Source: JALYXI01 sp963716685
Lineage (GTDB): Bacteria; Acidobacteriota; Terriglobia; Bryobacterales; Bryobacteraceae
DNA length: 64,000 nucleotides
Direction: 5' to 3'
Assembly (NCBI GenBank): GCA_963716685.1
Contig: CAVQTR010000003.1
Coordinates: 2,852,001 to 2,916,000 of the forward strand
Part shown: piece after piece, positions 17,234 through 24,852 of the stretch
How the letters are laid out: every line of letters begins with the position of its first letter
Numbering within the stretch: position 1 is the first letter of the stretch
Made by a program: the position numbers and the translations under genes
Notes under the pieces: generated by a model
The model's input: only the letters and a program-made list of their open reading frames with translations
Database searches by the model: none
What the model was told of the DNA's origin: nothing

Positions 17234-18222
17234 AACACACCGGCCCAGGCAAGCGGCAGGCGCCAGTATTTGCTGCCCGGCAGCACCTGAAACTTGACAG
17301 ACATCGGAACGCTTTCGCGGTGCCGCACACCTTCCATGCTGCGTCCGATGCGCAGATTCAGCTGGCGGTAGACATCAATGCAGGCGCGGATGGCGACACG
17401 GCAATCGGGCGCGAACGCGTCGAGCGTGCTCTCGGCCAGGGCGTAATGGTTTTCGGCGGTGGCCGAGACACTGCGCAGCACGGTGCGCAGTCCCGCCAGT
17501 TGTGCGGAATCATTCACGTCCAGCTTCGATATGCCCTGGTCCTGCAGCAGGTCAAGTGGCAGATATACTCTTCCGCGGCGCTGGTCTTCGCCGACGTCGC
17601 GGAGGAAATTGGTCAGCTGCAGTGCGATGGCGAGGTCGCGGGAGGAGCGCAGCGCGCGTTCGAAATTGGCCGGAGCCGAAGGTCCGTACACGTATGCAAG
17701 GAAGTAACCCACCACGGTTGCGCTGCCGTAGATGTACGATTCCACCAGATCATCCATGTCGCGATAGGGACGCGGCGCGATGTCGTTGCGCATGGCTGCA
17801 AGGAACGCATGGTAGTGCTCCGGCGGAATCTCCCGGTCCCGCACCACCTGCGCGAACGCCGCGACTACTGATGGGACCCCGGAGGCCACGCGCTCCCGCA
17901 CAGATTGCATGGCGAGGCTGCGATTGTAAGCTCCGGCCCATAGATCCAGATAGGCGTGCTGATCTTCGGGACGCAGCGGAAAGGAATCCACCACTTCATC
18001 CGGGAAGCGCACGGCCGCATAGATCACCTCCACCTCCGCGCGTTTAGCGGGGGGAAGAAAACGAGTGACCAAAAAGAAGCTGGTGCTGTAGACTCGCAGG
18101 ATCGCGCGGGACCGGCGCGCGGCAAACTGCCACGCGATCAGATCGGAACCCGAGTGCAGAATGCGGCGGCAGGTCTCCGCCTCAAAGTTCCGCCAGTATG
18201 CCTCGTCCCAGGGTGGACGCAT
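17230..18222 (-). CDS. crtB: Phytoene synthase
   Basis: The 330-residue head-to-head prenyl synthase joins two GGPP to phytoene. Both Asp-rich motifs are visible: DEVVD at residues 75-79 (RFPDEVVDSF) and LTNFLRDVGEDQRRGRVYLP near residue 205. YSTSFFLVTRFLPP near residue 45 is the conserved YAxSF-type helix. It is the first gene of the seven-gene operon. A promoter candidate lies at 18253-18282, divergent from the STAS gene. A C30 squalene or diapophytoene synthase role is less likely given crtE and crtI beside it. Confidence 0.93.
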   Translation of the reverse strand: MRPPWDEAYWRNFEAETCRRILHSGSDLIAWQFAARRSRAILRVYSTSFFLVTRFLPPAKRAEVEVIYAAVRFPDEVVDSFPLRPEDQHAYLDLWAGAYNRSLAMQSVRERVASGVPSVVAAFAQVVRDREIPPEHYHAFLAAMRNDIAPRPYRDMDDLVESYIYGSATVVGYFLAYVYGPSAPANFERALRSSRDLAIALQLTNFLRDVGEDQRRGRVYLPLDLLQDQGISKLDVNDSAQLAGLRTVLRSVSATAENHYALAESTLDAFAPDCRVAIRACIDVYRQLNLRIGRSMEGVRHRESVPMSVKFQVLPGSKYWRLPLAWAGVL

Positions 18223-18252
18223 AGTTTTCCAGATGACTTCCGGAAACCTCCG

Positions 18253-18282
18253 ATTGTAAAGAATTTCCAGCTAGACTGTAAG
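18253..18282 (-). promoter_or_regulatory. Candidate sigma-70 promoter of the carotenoid operon
   Basis: On the minus strand CTTACA (18277-18282, 4 of 6 to TTGACA) and TACAAT (18253-18258, 5 of 6 to TATAAT) are separated by 18 bases. The predicted start would be near 18246, about 24 bases before the crtB ATG. No operator repeat is obvious in the 93-base divergent gap. Confidence 0.5.
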
Positions 18283-18315
18283 CAGTCATTCACTTCCGCA
18301 TCTTCAGGTGATCCA

Positions 18316-18720
18316 TTGAGTCTTGCACTTCAACAGCGCGAACGGGAAGGCATTGTCATTGTGGATTGTGATGGCCGCATCACTGCCGGTTCGGAGACGG
18401 CCGAGTTTCGCGCGGAGATGGAAGCGCTAATCGCCGCGGGCAAAGTTAACGCCATTCTGAACCTCGCCGAAATCGATTTCATCGACAGCACGGGTCTGGG
18501 CGCGATGGTCGTGGCCTCCAGCGCCGCGAAAAAACTGAGTGGCAAAGTGAAACTGCTGAATCTGAACAAGCGGCATGTGGAGCTACTTGTGATCACCAAG
18601 CTCACCACCATTTTCGATCTCTTCGATGACGAGCAGGACGCCATCAACAGCTTCTTCCCCGACCGTCAGGTGCGCACCTTCGATCTGCTTTCCTTCGTGC
18701 GCGAGATGAAACAGGAATAG
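18316..18720 (+). CDS. STAS-domain protein (anti-sigma factor antagonist type)
   Basis: The 134-residue product is a single STAS domain with a ~30-residue extension. The phosphorylatable serine of SpoIIAA/RsbV-type proteins is S58 in FIDSTGLGAMV. Such proteins bind anti-sigma factors or act in stressosome-like relays. I place the start at TTG 18316, which has AGGTGA four bases upstream; the open frame further 5' runs antisense to crtB. No cognate anti-sigma kinase or sigma factor is nearby. The stop is two bases before the redoxin ATG. Confidence 0.85.
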   Translation: MSLALQQREREGIVIVDCDGRITAGSETAEFRAEMEALIAAGKVNAILNLAEIDFIDSTGLGAMVVASSAAKKLSGKVKLLNLNKRHVELLVITKLTTIFDLFDDEQDAINSFFPDRQVRTFDLLSFVREMKQE

Positions 18721-18722
18721 GG

Positions 18723-19163
18723 ATGCTGCAGGCCGGAGCCACCGCGCCCGAGTTCCGCATCGGGGATTTCTCGCTGCGCGAACACCTGAACCAAGGGCCG
18801 CTCCTTCTGGTGCTGTTTAAAATCAGCTGCCCCACTTGTCAGTTCACACTGCCGTACCTCAACCGGCTTTTCGATCGCGGCTTGCCGGTTTTCGGGGTTT
18901 CGCAGGACGACATCGATGCGACGCGCGAGTTCACCGACTATTTCGGCCTGACCTTTCCCATGCTGCACGATGGGGCAGGCTGTCCGGTGAGCAACGCTTT
19001 TTCCATCGACCATGTGCCGTCGCTTTTCCTCGTGGAGCCGGATGGCCGGATCAGCTGGGCGCTGAATGGCTTTCATAAGGCGGAACTGGAGAAGCTCGGC
19101 GCGCGCGTAGGCGGTTCTCCGTTTCGCGAGGGCGAGCGGGTGCCAGCCATGCGTCCTGGCTGA
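18723..19163 (+). CDS. Cytoplasmic redoxin-domain (peroxiredoxin/TlpA-like) protein
   Basis: The 146-residue thioredoxin-fold protein carries a CPTC motif (C36, C39 in FKISCPTCQFTLP) and the cis-proline region DHVPSLFLVEPDG. The N-terminal GATAPEFRIGDFSL is typical of AhpC/TlpA-type redoxins. There is no signal peptide, so it should act in the cytoplasm as a thiol oxidoreductase or peroxidase. It follows the STAS gene by two bases and precedes nuoI by 50. Confidence 0.85.
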   Translation: MLQAGATAPEFRIGDFSLREHLNQGPLLLVLFKISCPTCQFTLPYLNRLFDRGLPVFGVSQDDIDATREFTDYFGLTFPMLHDGAGCPVSNAFSIDHVPSLFLVEPDGRISWALNGFHKAELEKLGARVGGSPFREGERVPAMRPG

Positions 19164-19178
19164 GGTTCGAAAAACTAG

Positions 19179-19193
19179 TCTCCCGGTGGGAGA
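19179..19193. repeat. Perfect short hairpin before nuoI
   Basis: TCTCCC, a GGT loop and GGGAGA form a perfect 6-base-pair hairpin in the 50-base gap before nuoI. A TACACT hexamer (19200-19205) follows and could be a -10 element placed nine bases before the nuoI ATG. There is no T-run, so it is more likely regulatory or a processing site than a terminator. Confidence 0.45.
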
Positions 19194-19213
19194 TCCCGCT
19201 ACACTGATAACAG

Positions 19214-19717
19214 ATGGCGAACAAGATCGGCGAGGCATTCGGTACGGCGGCATCCATCGCGAAGGGCATGGGCGTTACCCTGCGCGAAATGATGTCTCCC
19301 ACGACGACGGAGAATTATCCGGACGAGCCGCCAAAGTTTGAGGAACGGTTTCGCGGCGTTCACGTGCTGCAGCGGGATGAGAACGGCCTTGAGAAATGCG
19401 TGGCCTGCTTCCTGTGCGCGGCGGCGTGTCCGGCCAACTGCATTTATATCGAGGCCGCGGAGAACACGGCGGTCGAACGCATGTCCGGCGGCGAGCGATA
19501 CGCCAAGGTGTACAACATTGATTACAACCGTTGCATTTTCTGCGGCTACTGTGTGGAGGCCTGCCCGACGGACGCGATTACGCACGGCCATGGCTTCGAA
19601 GTCTCCAGCTACAACACGTCCACTCTGATCAAGCGCAAGGAAGATATGCTGGCGCCGCTGCCGGAAGGCGGCATCCGGCAGCCGGAAATCTCGCCGGTGC
19701 AGACCGCCGGGCACTAA
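19214..19717 (+). CDS. nuoI: NuoI-like 2x[4Fe-4S] ferredoxin subunit of complex I
   Basis: The 167-residue protein has two CxxCxxCxxxCP motifs, C62/C65/C68/C72 (CVACFLCAAACP) and C107/C110/C113/C117 (CIFCGYCVEACP), spaced as in NuoI, with the preceding EERFRGVHVLQRDENGLEKC region typical of that subunit. NuoI relays electrons towards cluster N2. No other nuo gene is in the window, so this is an orphan copy. It could serve complex I encoded elsewhere or a different oxidoreductase. Confidence 0.88.
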   Translation: MANKIGEAFGTAASIAKGMGVTLREMMSPTTTENYPDEPPKFEERFRGVHVLQRDENGLEKCVACFLCAAACPANCIYIEAAENTAVERMSGGERYAKVYNIDYNRCIFCGYCVEACPTDAITHGHGFEVSSYNTSTLIKRKEDMLAPLPEGGIRQPEISPVQTAGH

Positions 19718-19738
19718 CCCTGCGCTTCCGTACACAGA

Positions 19739-19744
19739 TATACT
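19739..19744 (+). promoter_or_regulatory. Candidate -10 element (TATACT) of the barrel-redoxin gene
   Basis: TATACT matches the -10 consensus in 5 of 6 positions. The predicted start of transcription would fall at about 19751, where the signal-peptide frame opens with TTG, so the transcript may be nearly leaderless. No good -35 element is seen. Confidence 0.35.
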
Positions 19745-19750
19745 GTTGAG

Positions 19751-21328
19751 TTGGCCCGGAAATCCATTGTTTTCCCGATTTTGCTGCTGGGAATGGTGCT
19801 GCCGGTCCGCATGGCATTTGCTCAGGGTTGAGTGATCTCCCGCTCCGGTCTGGAGTCAAATGGTGCGGAAGGCGGAGGATATTTGCAGCCGGGCGACTGG
19901 ACGGCTGCGACGGGGTACCGGCACGTCTATTCGCATGTGCATTTCAGCGGGCCCACGGAAAACGTTTCCCGGCAGCAGCTGGGCACTGAGATCCAATCGA
20001 AAACCAATCTGGAAGACGTGATGGTGACGTACCAGCTGACGTCGCGCATCAGCCTTACCGGCACGCTGCCGTTTCTTTCAGCCAGCAGGCGCAACCAGTC
20101 GCAGTACGGCACGCTGCACACGTCGGGAATCGGCGATATCAGTCTCGGCGCGGCATACTGGCTCCGAAAGCCGCTGAGTCCGAAAGCGTCGCGTAACAAT
20201 GCGCAGTTCGGGCTCAGCCTGCTGGTGCCCACCGGCAGCGACCGGCAAACCAATCTGGTGGCCACCTCCTACGGCGCAACACCCACCACCCAGTATCCGG
20301 ATTACTCGGTGCAGCCTGGCGGAGGCAGCTGGGGCATGATCATGTCCTGGCAGGCCTTTCACGATCTGGGAAACAATTTCATCGCGTTTGTGGATGGTGA
20401 CTACGTGATGACGCAGGGCGGCTATCACAATTTCTGGACTTCCCACGGAGGCACAACCAACAACGCTCCCGCCGCTACCGCCGGCCTGACTCAGTTTGAT
20501 GCCATTCAAGACCAGTACATGGTCGAAATCGGGTGCTCGCATCCGGCACCGAAGATCAAAGGGCTGGCAACGACGCTATCGGTGAGGGACGAAGGTGTGC
20601 CTGCCAGGAACCTGATTGGGAACGATCTGGGATTCCGCCGGCCGGGATTTGGCATCGCGCTGACGCCGGGTTTCATTTACACCCGGGGCAATCACATGTT
20701 CCAGGTGAGTATCGGGAAAGTTCTGATCCGCGACCGCACGAAGAGTGTCCCGGAACAGATCAACGGCGTGCACGAAGGGGACGCGGCGTTTGCCAATTAC
20801 GTCTGGATGGCGGGTTATACGCTGCGCCTTCCCGGGAAGAAAGGCTCGGCGGAAACCGCCGCGGTTCGCCCGGCGGCAAAGCCGGACGGTTTCAAACCAT
20901 TCCACCTCACCACGCTCGACGGGACCCCAAAGACTTTGCCGGATTTCCCCGGCAAGGTACGGCTGGTGAGCTTCTTCTTTCCGCAGTGCCCGTTTTGCAA
21001 TGTGGAGCTGCCGAAAGTGCAGAAGATTTACGAGCGCTACCGAGACAAGGGGCTTTCCGCGGTTTGGATCAACATTCTGCCGGAGCAGGTGAATCTGATT
21101 GCCGGATGGCAGGCGCAGCGGAAGCTGACCGTCCCTGTGCTGATTGGCGCCTCGCAGGACTCGCTGCAGCGGGATTACGGCATCGAAGCTACACCGACAA
21201 CTTTTCTTCTGGATGAGAAAGGCAAGGTGCTTCTCCGGCAGGACGGCTACCGGCCGGGGGACGAGGTACTCCTGGAGAATCGAATCAGCGAAGCTCTCGG
21301 GGTACCGGCGCCACCGAGTATTCCGTGA
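19751..21328 (+). CDS. Outer-membrane beta-barrel fused to a TlpA-like thioredoxin domain, split by an in-frame TGA
   Basis: From TTG 19751 the frame encodes a Sec signal peptide (…LLLGMVLPVRMAFAQG), meets TGA at 19829-19831, and continues without shift from GTG 19832 for 498 residues. Counted from 19832, residues ~20-340 alternate polar and hydrophobic residues with many aromatic turns, as in a transporter-like barrel (YLQPGDWTAATGYRH, GIGDISLGAAYWL). Residues ~355-490 are a TlpA/ResA-like domain with CPFC (C386, C389) and cis-Pro in EATPTTFLLD. If read through or mis-sequenced, the product is an exported barrel with a periplasmic redox domain. If the stop is real, the 498-residue part lacks a signal and the gene is probably dead. 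Confidence 0.7.
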
Positions 21329-21369
21329 ACCGGCGCACGTAGAAGCGGGGAGTAGCAGCGTGGACAGCG

Positions 21370-21531
21370 ATGCGGGTACCGGAGCTGTGCTCACTGATCG
21401 ACGATCTTCGTGGGTTTGTAGATTTCGATCCGAGCAGGGTCGGAGTGGTGGGCCACAGCCTGGGCGGATGGAGGGCACTCGCGGCGCCGGGACAAGAGCC
21501 GCGAATCGCCGCCGTGGTGGCTCTTGCCTGA
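21370..21531 (+). pseudogene. Remnant of an alpha/beta-hydrolase gene
   Basis: An uninterrupted 53-codon frame encodes DPSRVGVVGHSLGGWRALAA followed by PRIAAVVALA, which is the nucleophile-elbow region (GHSLGG) of dienelactone-hydrolase/acetylhydrolase-like enzymes. The rest of the ~300-residue domain is missing on both sides. It lies in the 268-base gap between the barrel-redoxin gene and ydfG and looks like a decayed gene fragment. I see nothing else in that gap. Confidence 0.55.
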
Positions 21532-21596
21532 CGGCAGCTCACACCCGAAACCCGGGAATATCGCCTTTTCGGGGCGAACTCGCCTGGCTTCCGAAC

Positions 21597-22355
21597 TTAT
21601 GCGGTGGTGCGCTTAACCGCCAGCGGCGCGAAGGCCTGACAGACGGGCATCATGGAGACGGCGTTGATGTTCACGTGGGCCGGCCGGCTGGCAACCCACA
21701 GTACCGTATCGGCGATGTCTTCCGGGTTCAGGGCTTCGGTGCCTTCGTACATCTTCGCCGCCTTCGCATCGTCCCCGCGGAAGCGCACGTTGGAGAATTC
21801 GGAGCCGCCCACCAAGCCGGGCTCGATATCCGTTACGCGGACCGGCGTGCCCAGAAGATCCGCCCGTAGATTCAGGCTGAACTGGTAAACGAACGCCTTG
21901 GTAGCTCCGTATACGTTACCGCCAGGATAGGGGAATTCCGCCGCGGTTGAGCCGAGATTGATGACGTGGCCCCGTTTGCGTTCCACCATGCCGGGAAGAA
22001 TGGCGCGGGTGCAATAAAGCAGCCCTTTGATGTTGGTATCCACCATGGTGTCCCACTCCTCAATGCGGGTCTGGTAAGCCGGTTCAAGGCCCAGCGCGAG
22101 GCCAGCGTTGTTGACCAGAATGTCAATGGCTGCAAATTCCGAAGGCAGGTTTTCCACCGCTTTGTATACCGCTTCCCGGTCGCGAACATCGAGCTCAATC
22201 GGCAGAATTCGATCGCCCAGTTCCTGGCGGAGTGCGTCCAGCCGCTCTTTTCTGCGTCCGCTGACGATGACGCGCGCTCCCTCCTTCGCAAACCTGCGCG
22301 CGATGGCGGCGCCGAATCCCGCGGTCGCGCCTGTAACGAATACCGTATTGGTCAT
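21597..22355 (-). CDS. Short-chain dehydrogenase/reductase, YdfG type
   Basis: The 252-residue classical SDR has TGATAGFG (residues 8-15) for the cofactor, NNAG (82-85), and the catalytic S136, Y149 and K153 (YGATK). The C-terminal region DIEPGLVGGSEFSNVRFRGDD matches YdfG-like NADP-dependent 3-hydroxy acid/serine dehydrogenases. The start is set at 22355 because the cofactor motif follows at once; the longer frame to 22646 runs antisense to the next gene. The true substrate is not determined by sequence. Confidence 0.88.
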   Translation of the reverse strand: MTNTVFVTGATAGFGAAIARRFAKEGARVIVSGRRKERLDALRQELGDRILPIELDVRDREAVYKAVENLPSEFAAIDILVNNAGLALGLEPAYQTRIEEWDTMVDTNIKGLLYCTRAILPGMVERKRGHVINLGSTAAEFPYPGGNVYGATKAFVYQFSLNLRADLLGTPVRVTDIEPGLVGGSEFSNVRFRGDDAKAAKMYEGTEALNPEDIADTVLWVASRPAHVNINAVSMMPVCQAFAPLAVKRTTA

Positions 22356-22494
22356 TCCGCTATGGTACGGTCCCTCGCGTGCACAGTTACGGTGAATGCG
22401 ATTTAAGAGGGTTGTTTTGATACCGCTCGCCTCCGGCTGGCCCGTTTCGTGTCCGTTCGCCGCAAGCTGATCGTGACCGAAAGCAATCATCATC

Positions 22495-23034
22495 ATGGGA
22501 CGCGATATCAACCTCAACAAGCCCGATCCGCCCTCGGTCATCCACGAAAACATTAAGGTGGTCGCCAACCTGGAGCAGGAGTTTCTGCGCAGCCGGAGTT
22601 TGCTCGACCGCGGCATCGATGCCGTGGCCGATTTTACCGGCAGCATGAAATTCGTGCTCGCTCACCTGTGCTGGTTCGTCGCGTGGTTCTCGTTCAATGC
22701 CCTGCCCGGCCTGCCGCACTTCGACCCCTACCCGTTCGCGATGCTGAGTTCCATCGTGTCCTGCGAGGCGGTGATTCTTTCCGCGCTGGTTTTGATGAAG
22801 CAGAACCGCATGGGCCAGCACGCTGATGAACGCGAGCATCTGCATCTGCAGATCAATCTGCTGGCGGAAAAAGAAATCACGAAGGTGATTCAAACGCTAC
22901 AGGTAATGTGCCAGCACATGGGCATCGAAGAAGCCGCGGCCGATCCGCAGGTTCAGGAATTGAGCCAGGACACAGCTGTGGATCATCTCGCCTCGGAGTT
23001 GCGCCAGAAGATCCAGGAAGTGTCGCAGACCTAG
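22495..23034 (+). CDS. DUF1003 membrane protein
   Basis: The 179-residue protein matches the DUF1003 family: an N-terminal soluble segment ending DFTGSMKFVLAHL, two membrane helices (~residues 52-72 and 80-102) separated by the family-typical PHFDPYPFAMLSSIVSCEA, then a charged helical C-terminus (DEREHLHLQINLLAEKEITKV). Function is unknown. Its stop abuts the stop of the convergent lactonase gene. Confidence 0.85.
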   Translation: MGRDINLNKPDPPSVIHENIKVVANLEQEFLRSRSLLDRGIDAVADFTGSMKFVLAHLCWFVAWFSFNALPGLPHFDPYPFAMLSSIVSCEAVILSALVLMKQNRMGQHADEREHLHLQINLLAEKEITKVIQTLQVMCQHMGIEEAAADPQVQELSQDTAVDHLASELRQKIQEVSQT

Positions 23035-24150
23035 CTACTTCGCTTTGGCGAAAGTCAGGCACACCGGCATGCTGGTCTGAAAGCTCTTGCCCGAATTCGT
23101 CAGCTTGCCCGTTTTGTGATCGATCTGAAACAGAACCACATTGTTGGTGTCCTGATTTGCCGCGAGGAGCCAGCTGCCGGTCGGGTCGATCGAGAAGCTG
23201 CGCGGGGTCTTGCCGCCCGTGGGAGTCTGGTTCACCAGAGTAATCGCGCCGGTGGCTTTGTCGACATTGAACAGCGAAATGGTGTTGTCCCCGCGGTTTG
23301 AGGTATAAAGAAACCGGCCGTTCGAATGCAGGCGGATTTCCGCGCCGCTCTTCCCGCCGGTGTAGCCCGCCGGAAAGCTCGGGACGGTGGCGAGTTCCTT
23401 GAAAGTGCCCTGTTTGCCGTCATAGGCAAATACGACCACGGAGGCGCCCATTTCCGTCATCACATACGCGAATTTTCCGTTGTCGCTGAAGACCATGTGG
23501 CGAGGTCCCAGACCCGGCCGGACACGCGCGAACGGCGTGCTGTTGGGCCGCAGCTGCAAGTCATAGGATTTCACTTCGTCGAGGCCAAGATCGTCCACAA
23601 ATACAAAGCGGTTGTCGGGAGCAAGCGTCGCGGAGTGAGCATGCGGCGCTTCCTGCCGCTCGGTGTCGACGCTGGAGCCGGTGTGCTGCAGGAAGGCGGT
23701 GGCTTCGCCCAGCGAGCCATCGATCTTCACCGGAAACGCGGCAACGCTGCCGCCCGCATAGTTGGCGGCGAACACCACAAGGCCGGCATGGTCCACAGCG
23801 ACATGGCACGGACCGGGTCCGCGGGAAGGCACGACGTTTAGTTTCGCCAGCTTCCCGGTGGCATGGTCGATGGTGTAAGAGGTGACGGCGCCGCTCTTTT
23901 GGCCCTGGTAGTCCGAATCCTCATTAACGGCGTACAGAACTTTTCCGTTGGGATGCAGCGTAAGCCAGGAGGGGTTAGAGGCTTCGGCCGCCAGACCCAA
24001 AGGAGAGGCAGCGCCGGTTTTGTCGTCGAAGCGAAAAACATAGATGCCTTTGCTGTCCTGTTTTGTGAACGTGCCGACGTAAAGGAGGTGAGTAGCGCCT
24101 TGCGCCAGAGCGGAAAACATGAGGAGAGGAGCCATGAATCGAATGAGCAT
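23035..24150 (-). CDS. Exported lactonase-like seven-bladed beta-propeller (6-phosphogluconolactonase family)
   Basis: The 371-residue protein has a signal peptide (MLIRFMAPLLMFSALAQG) and repeated propeller motifs such as THLLYVGTFT, NPSWLTLHPNGKVLYAVNE, GPGPCHVAVDHAG, GLGPRHMVFSDNGKFAYV and TPRSFSIDPTGSWLLAANQ, typical of the YbhE/Pgl lactonase family. An exported member is unlikely to act on cytoplasmic 6-phosphogluconolactone, so it may open other lactones in the periplasm. The frame continues far upstream (to 25191), but that part is antisense to the GMC genes. Start 24150 or the nearby ATGs at 24135 and ~24165 are possible. Confidence 0.85.
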   Translation of the reverse strand: MLIRFMAPLLMFSALAQGATHLLYVGTFTKQDSKGIYVFRFDDKTGAASPLGLAAEASNPSWLTLHPNGKVLYAVNEDSDYQGQKSGAVTSYTIDHATGKLAKLNVVPSRGPGPCHVAVDHAGLVVFAANYAGGSVAAFPVKIDGSLGEATAFLQHTGSSVDTERQEAPHAHSATLAPDNRFVFVDDLGLDEVKSYDLQLRPNSTPFARVRPGLGPRHMVFSDNGKFAYVMTEMGASVVVFAYDGKQGTFKELATVPSFPAGYTGGKSGAEIRLHSNGRFLYTSNRGDNTISLFNVDKATGAITLVNQTPTGGKTPRSFSIDPTGSWLLAANQDTNNVVLFQIDHKTGKLTNSGKSFQTSMPVCLTFAKAK

Positions 24151-24186
24151 CGTCCCTGACATCATATGTGAAATAATCAGGCCAAT

Positions 24187-24849
24187 ATGAGAATCAAACG
24201 CCGCGGCTTCGTGCGCGGGCTCCTGCTGGCCCCTGCCGCGCCCGCTGTGCTGAATGCCCAGCAGACCACGCCACAGCAGCAGCCTGTTCCTCAACCCAAC
24301 ACCCCGGCCCGCCAGGTTCCGCGGCAGCCCAACAACATTCCCACGCTGAAGGTGACCGAAGTCGACCTGACGGCCGAGACCAGCCCGCACTTCTTTTCGG
24401 CGGATGAGTTTGGGGTGCTGCAAAAGCTGGGAGCCATCCTGCTGCCGCCGCTGAAAGGCAACCCGGGCGCACTGGATGCCCATGCACCGGAGTTTCTGGA
24501 TTTTCTGATCAGCGCCTCGCCGGCGGACCGCCAAAAGCTCTACCGCAATGGTCTGGACCGCCTGAACCTGCAGGCGAAGCAGAAGTTTCACAAGGGTTTC
24601 GCCGAACTGGATGCCACGCAGGCAGACGCGATCATCCGTCCGCTGCTGGTGGTGCGTCCGTGGCCGGAAGACCTGCCGCACGACCCGACGAAGAACTTTC
24701 TTGCCCAGGTACACGAGGATCTGCGCACAGCGACAATGAACTCCCGCGAGTGGGCGGAGGCTTCGGCCAAATCCGGGCGGCGGTTTTCGCGCGGCGCACG
24801 CACTACCGGACTGTACTGGAAGCCGATTGACCCGATTGAAGGGAACTAG
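24187..24849 (+). CDS. Gluconate 2-dehydrogenase subunit 3 family protein (Tat signal)
   Basis: The 220-residue protein begins with a twin-arginine signal (KRRGFVRGLLLAPAAPAVL), then a Gln/Pro-rich linker and the subunit-3 domain with FFSADEFGVLQKLGAILLPP and a conserved tail TTGLYWKPIDP. In gluconate 2-dehydrogenase-type complexes this small subunit carries the signal for the FAD subunit, which has none. The GMC gene follows three bases after its stop, consistent with that pairing. No cytochrome subunit is adjacent. Confidence 0.87.
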   Translation: MRIKRRGFVRGLLLAPAAPAVLNAQQTTPQQQPVPQPNTPARQVPRQPNNIPTLKVTEVDLTAETSPHFFSADEFGVLQKLGAILLPPLKGNPGALDAHAPEFLDFLISASPADRQKLYRNGLDRLNLQAKQKFHKGFAELDATQADAIIRPLLVVRPWPEDLPHDPTKNFLAQVHEDLRTATMNSREWAEASAKSGRRFSRGARTTGLYWKPIDPIEGN

Positions 24850-24852
24850 ACC

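Noticed and set aside
19829..19831. Selenocysteine at the in-frame TGA
   Set aside because: The position follows a signal-peptide cleavage site, not a redox active site, and I see no selenocysteine gene or convincing hairpin; mutation or miscall is likelier.
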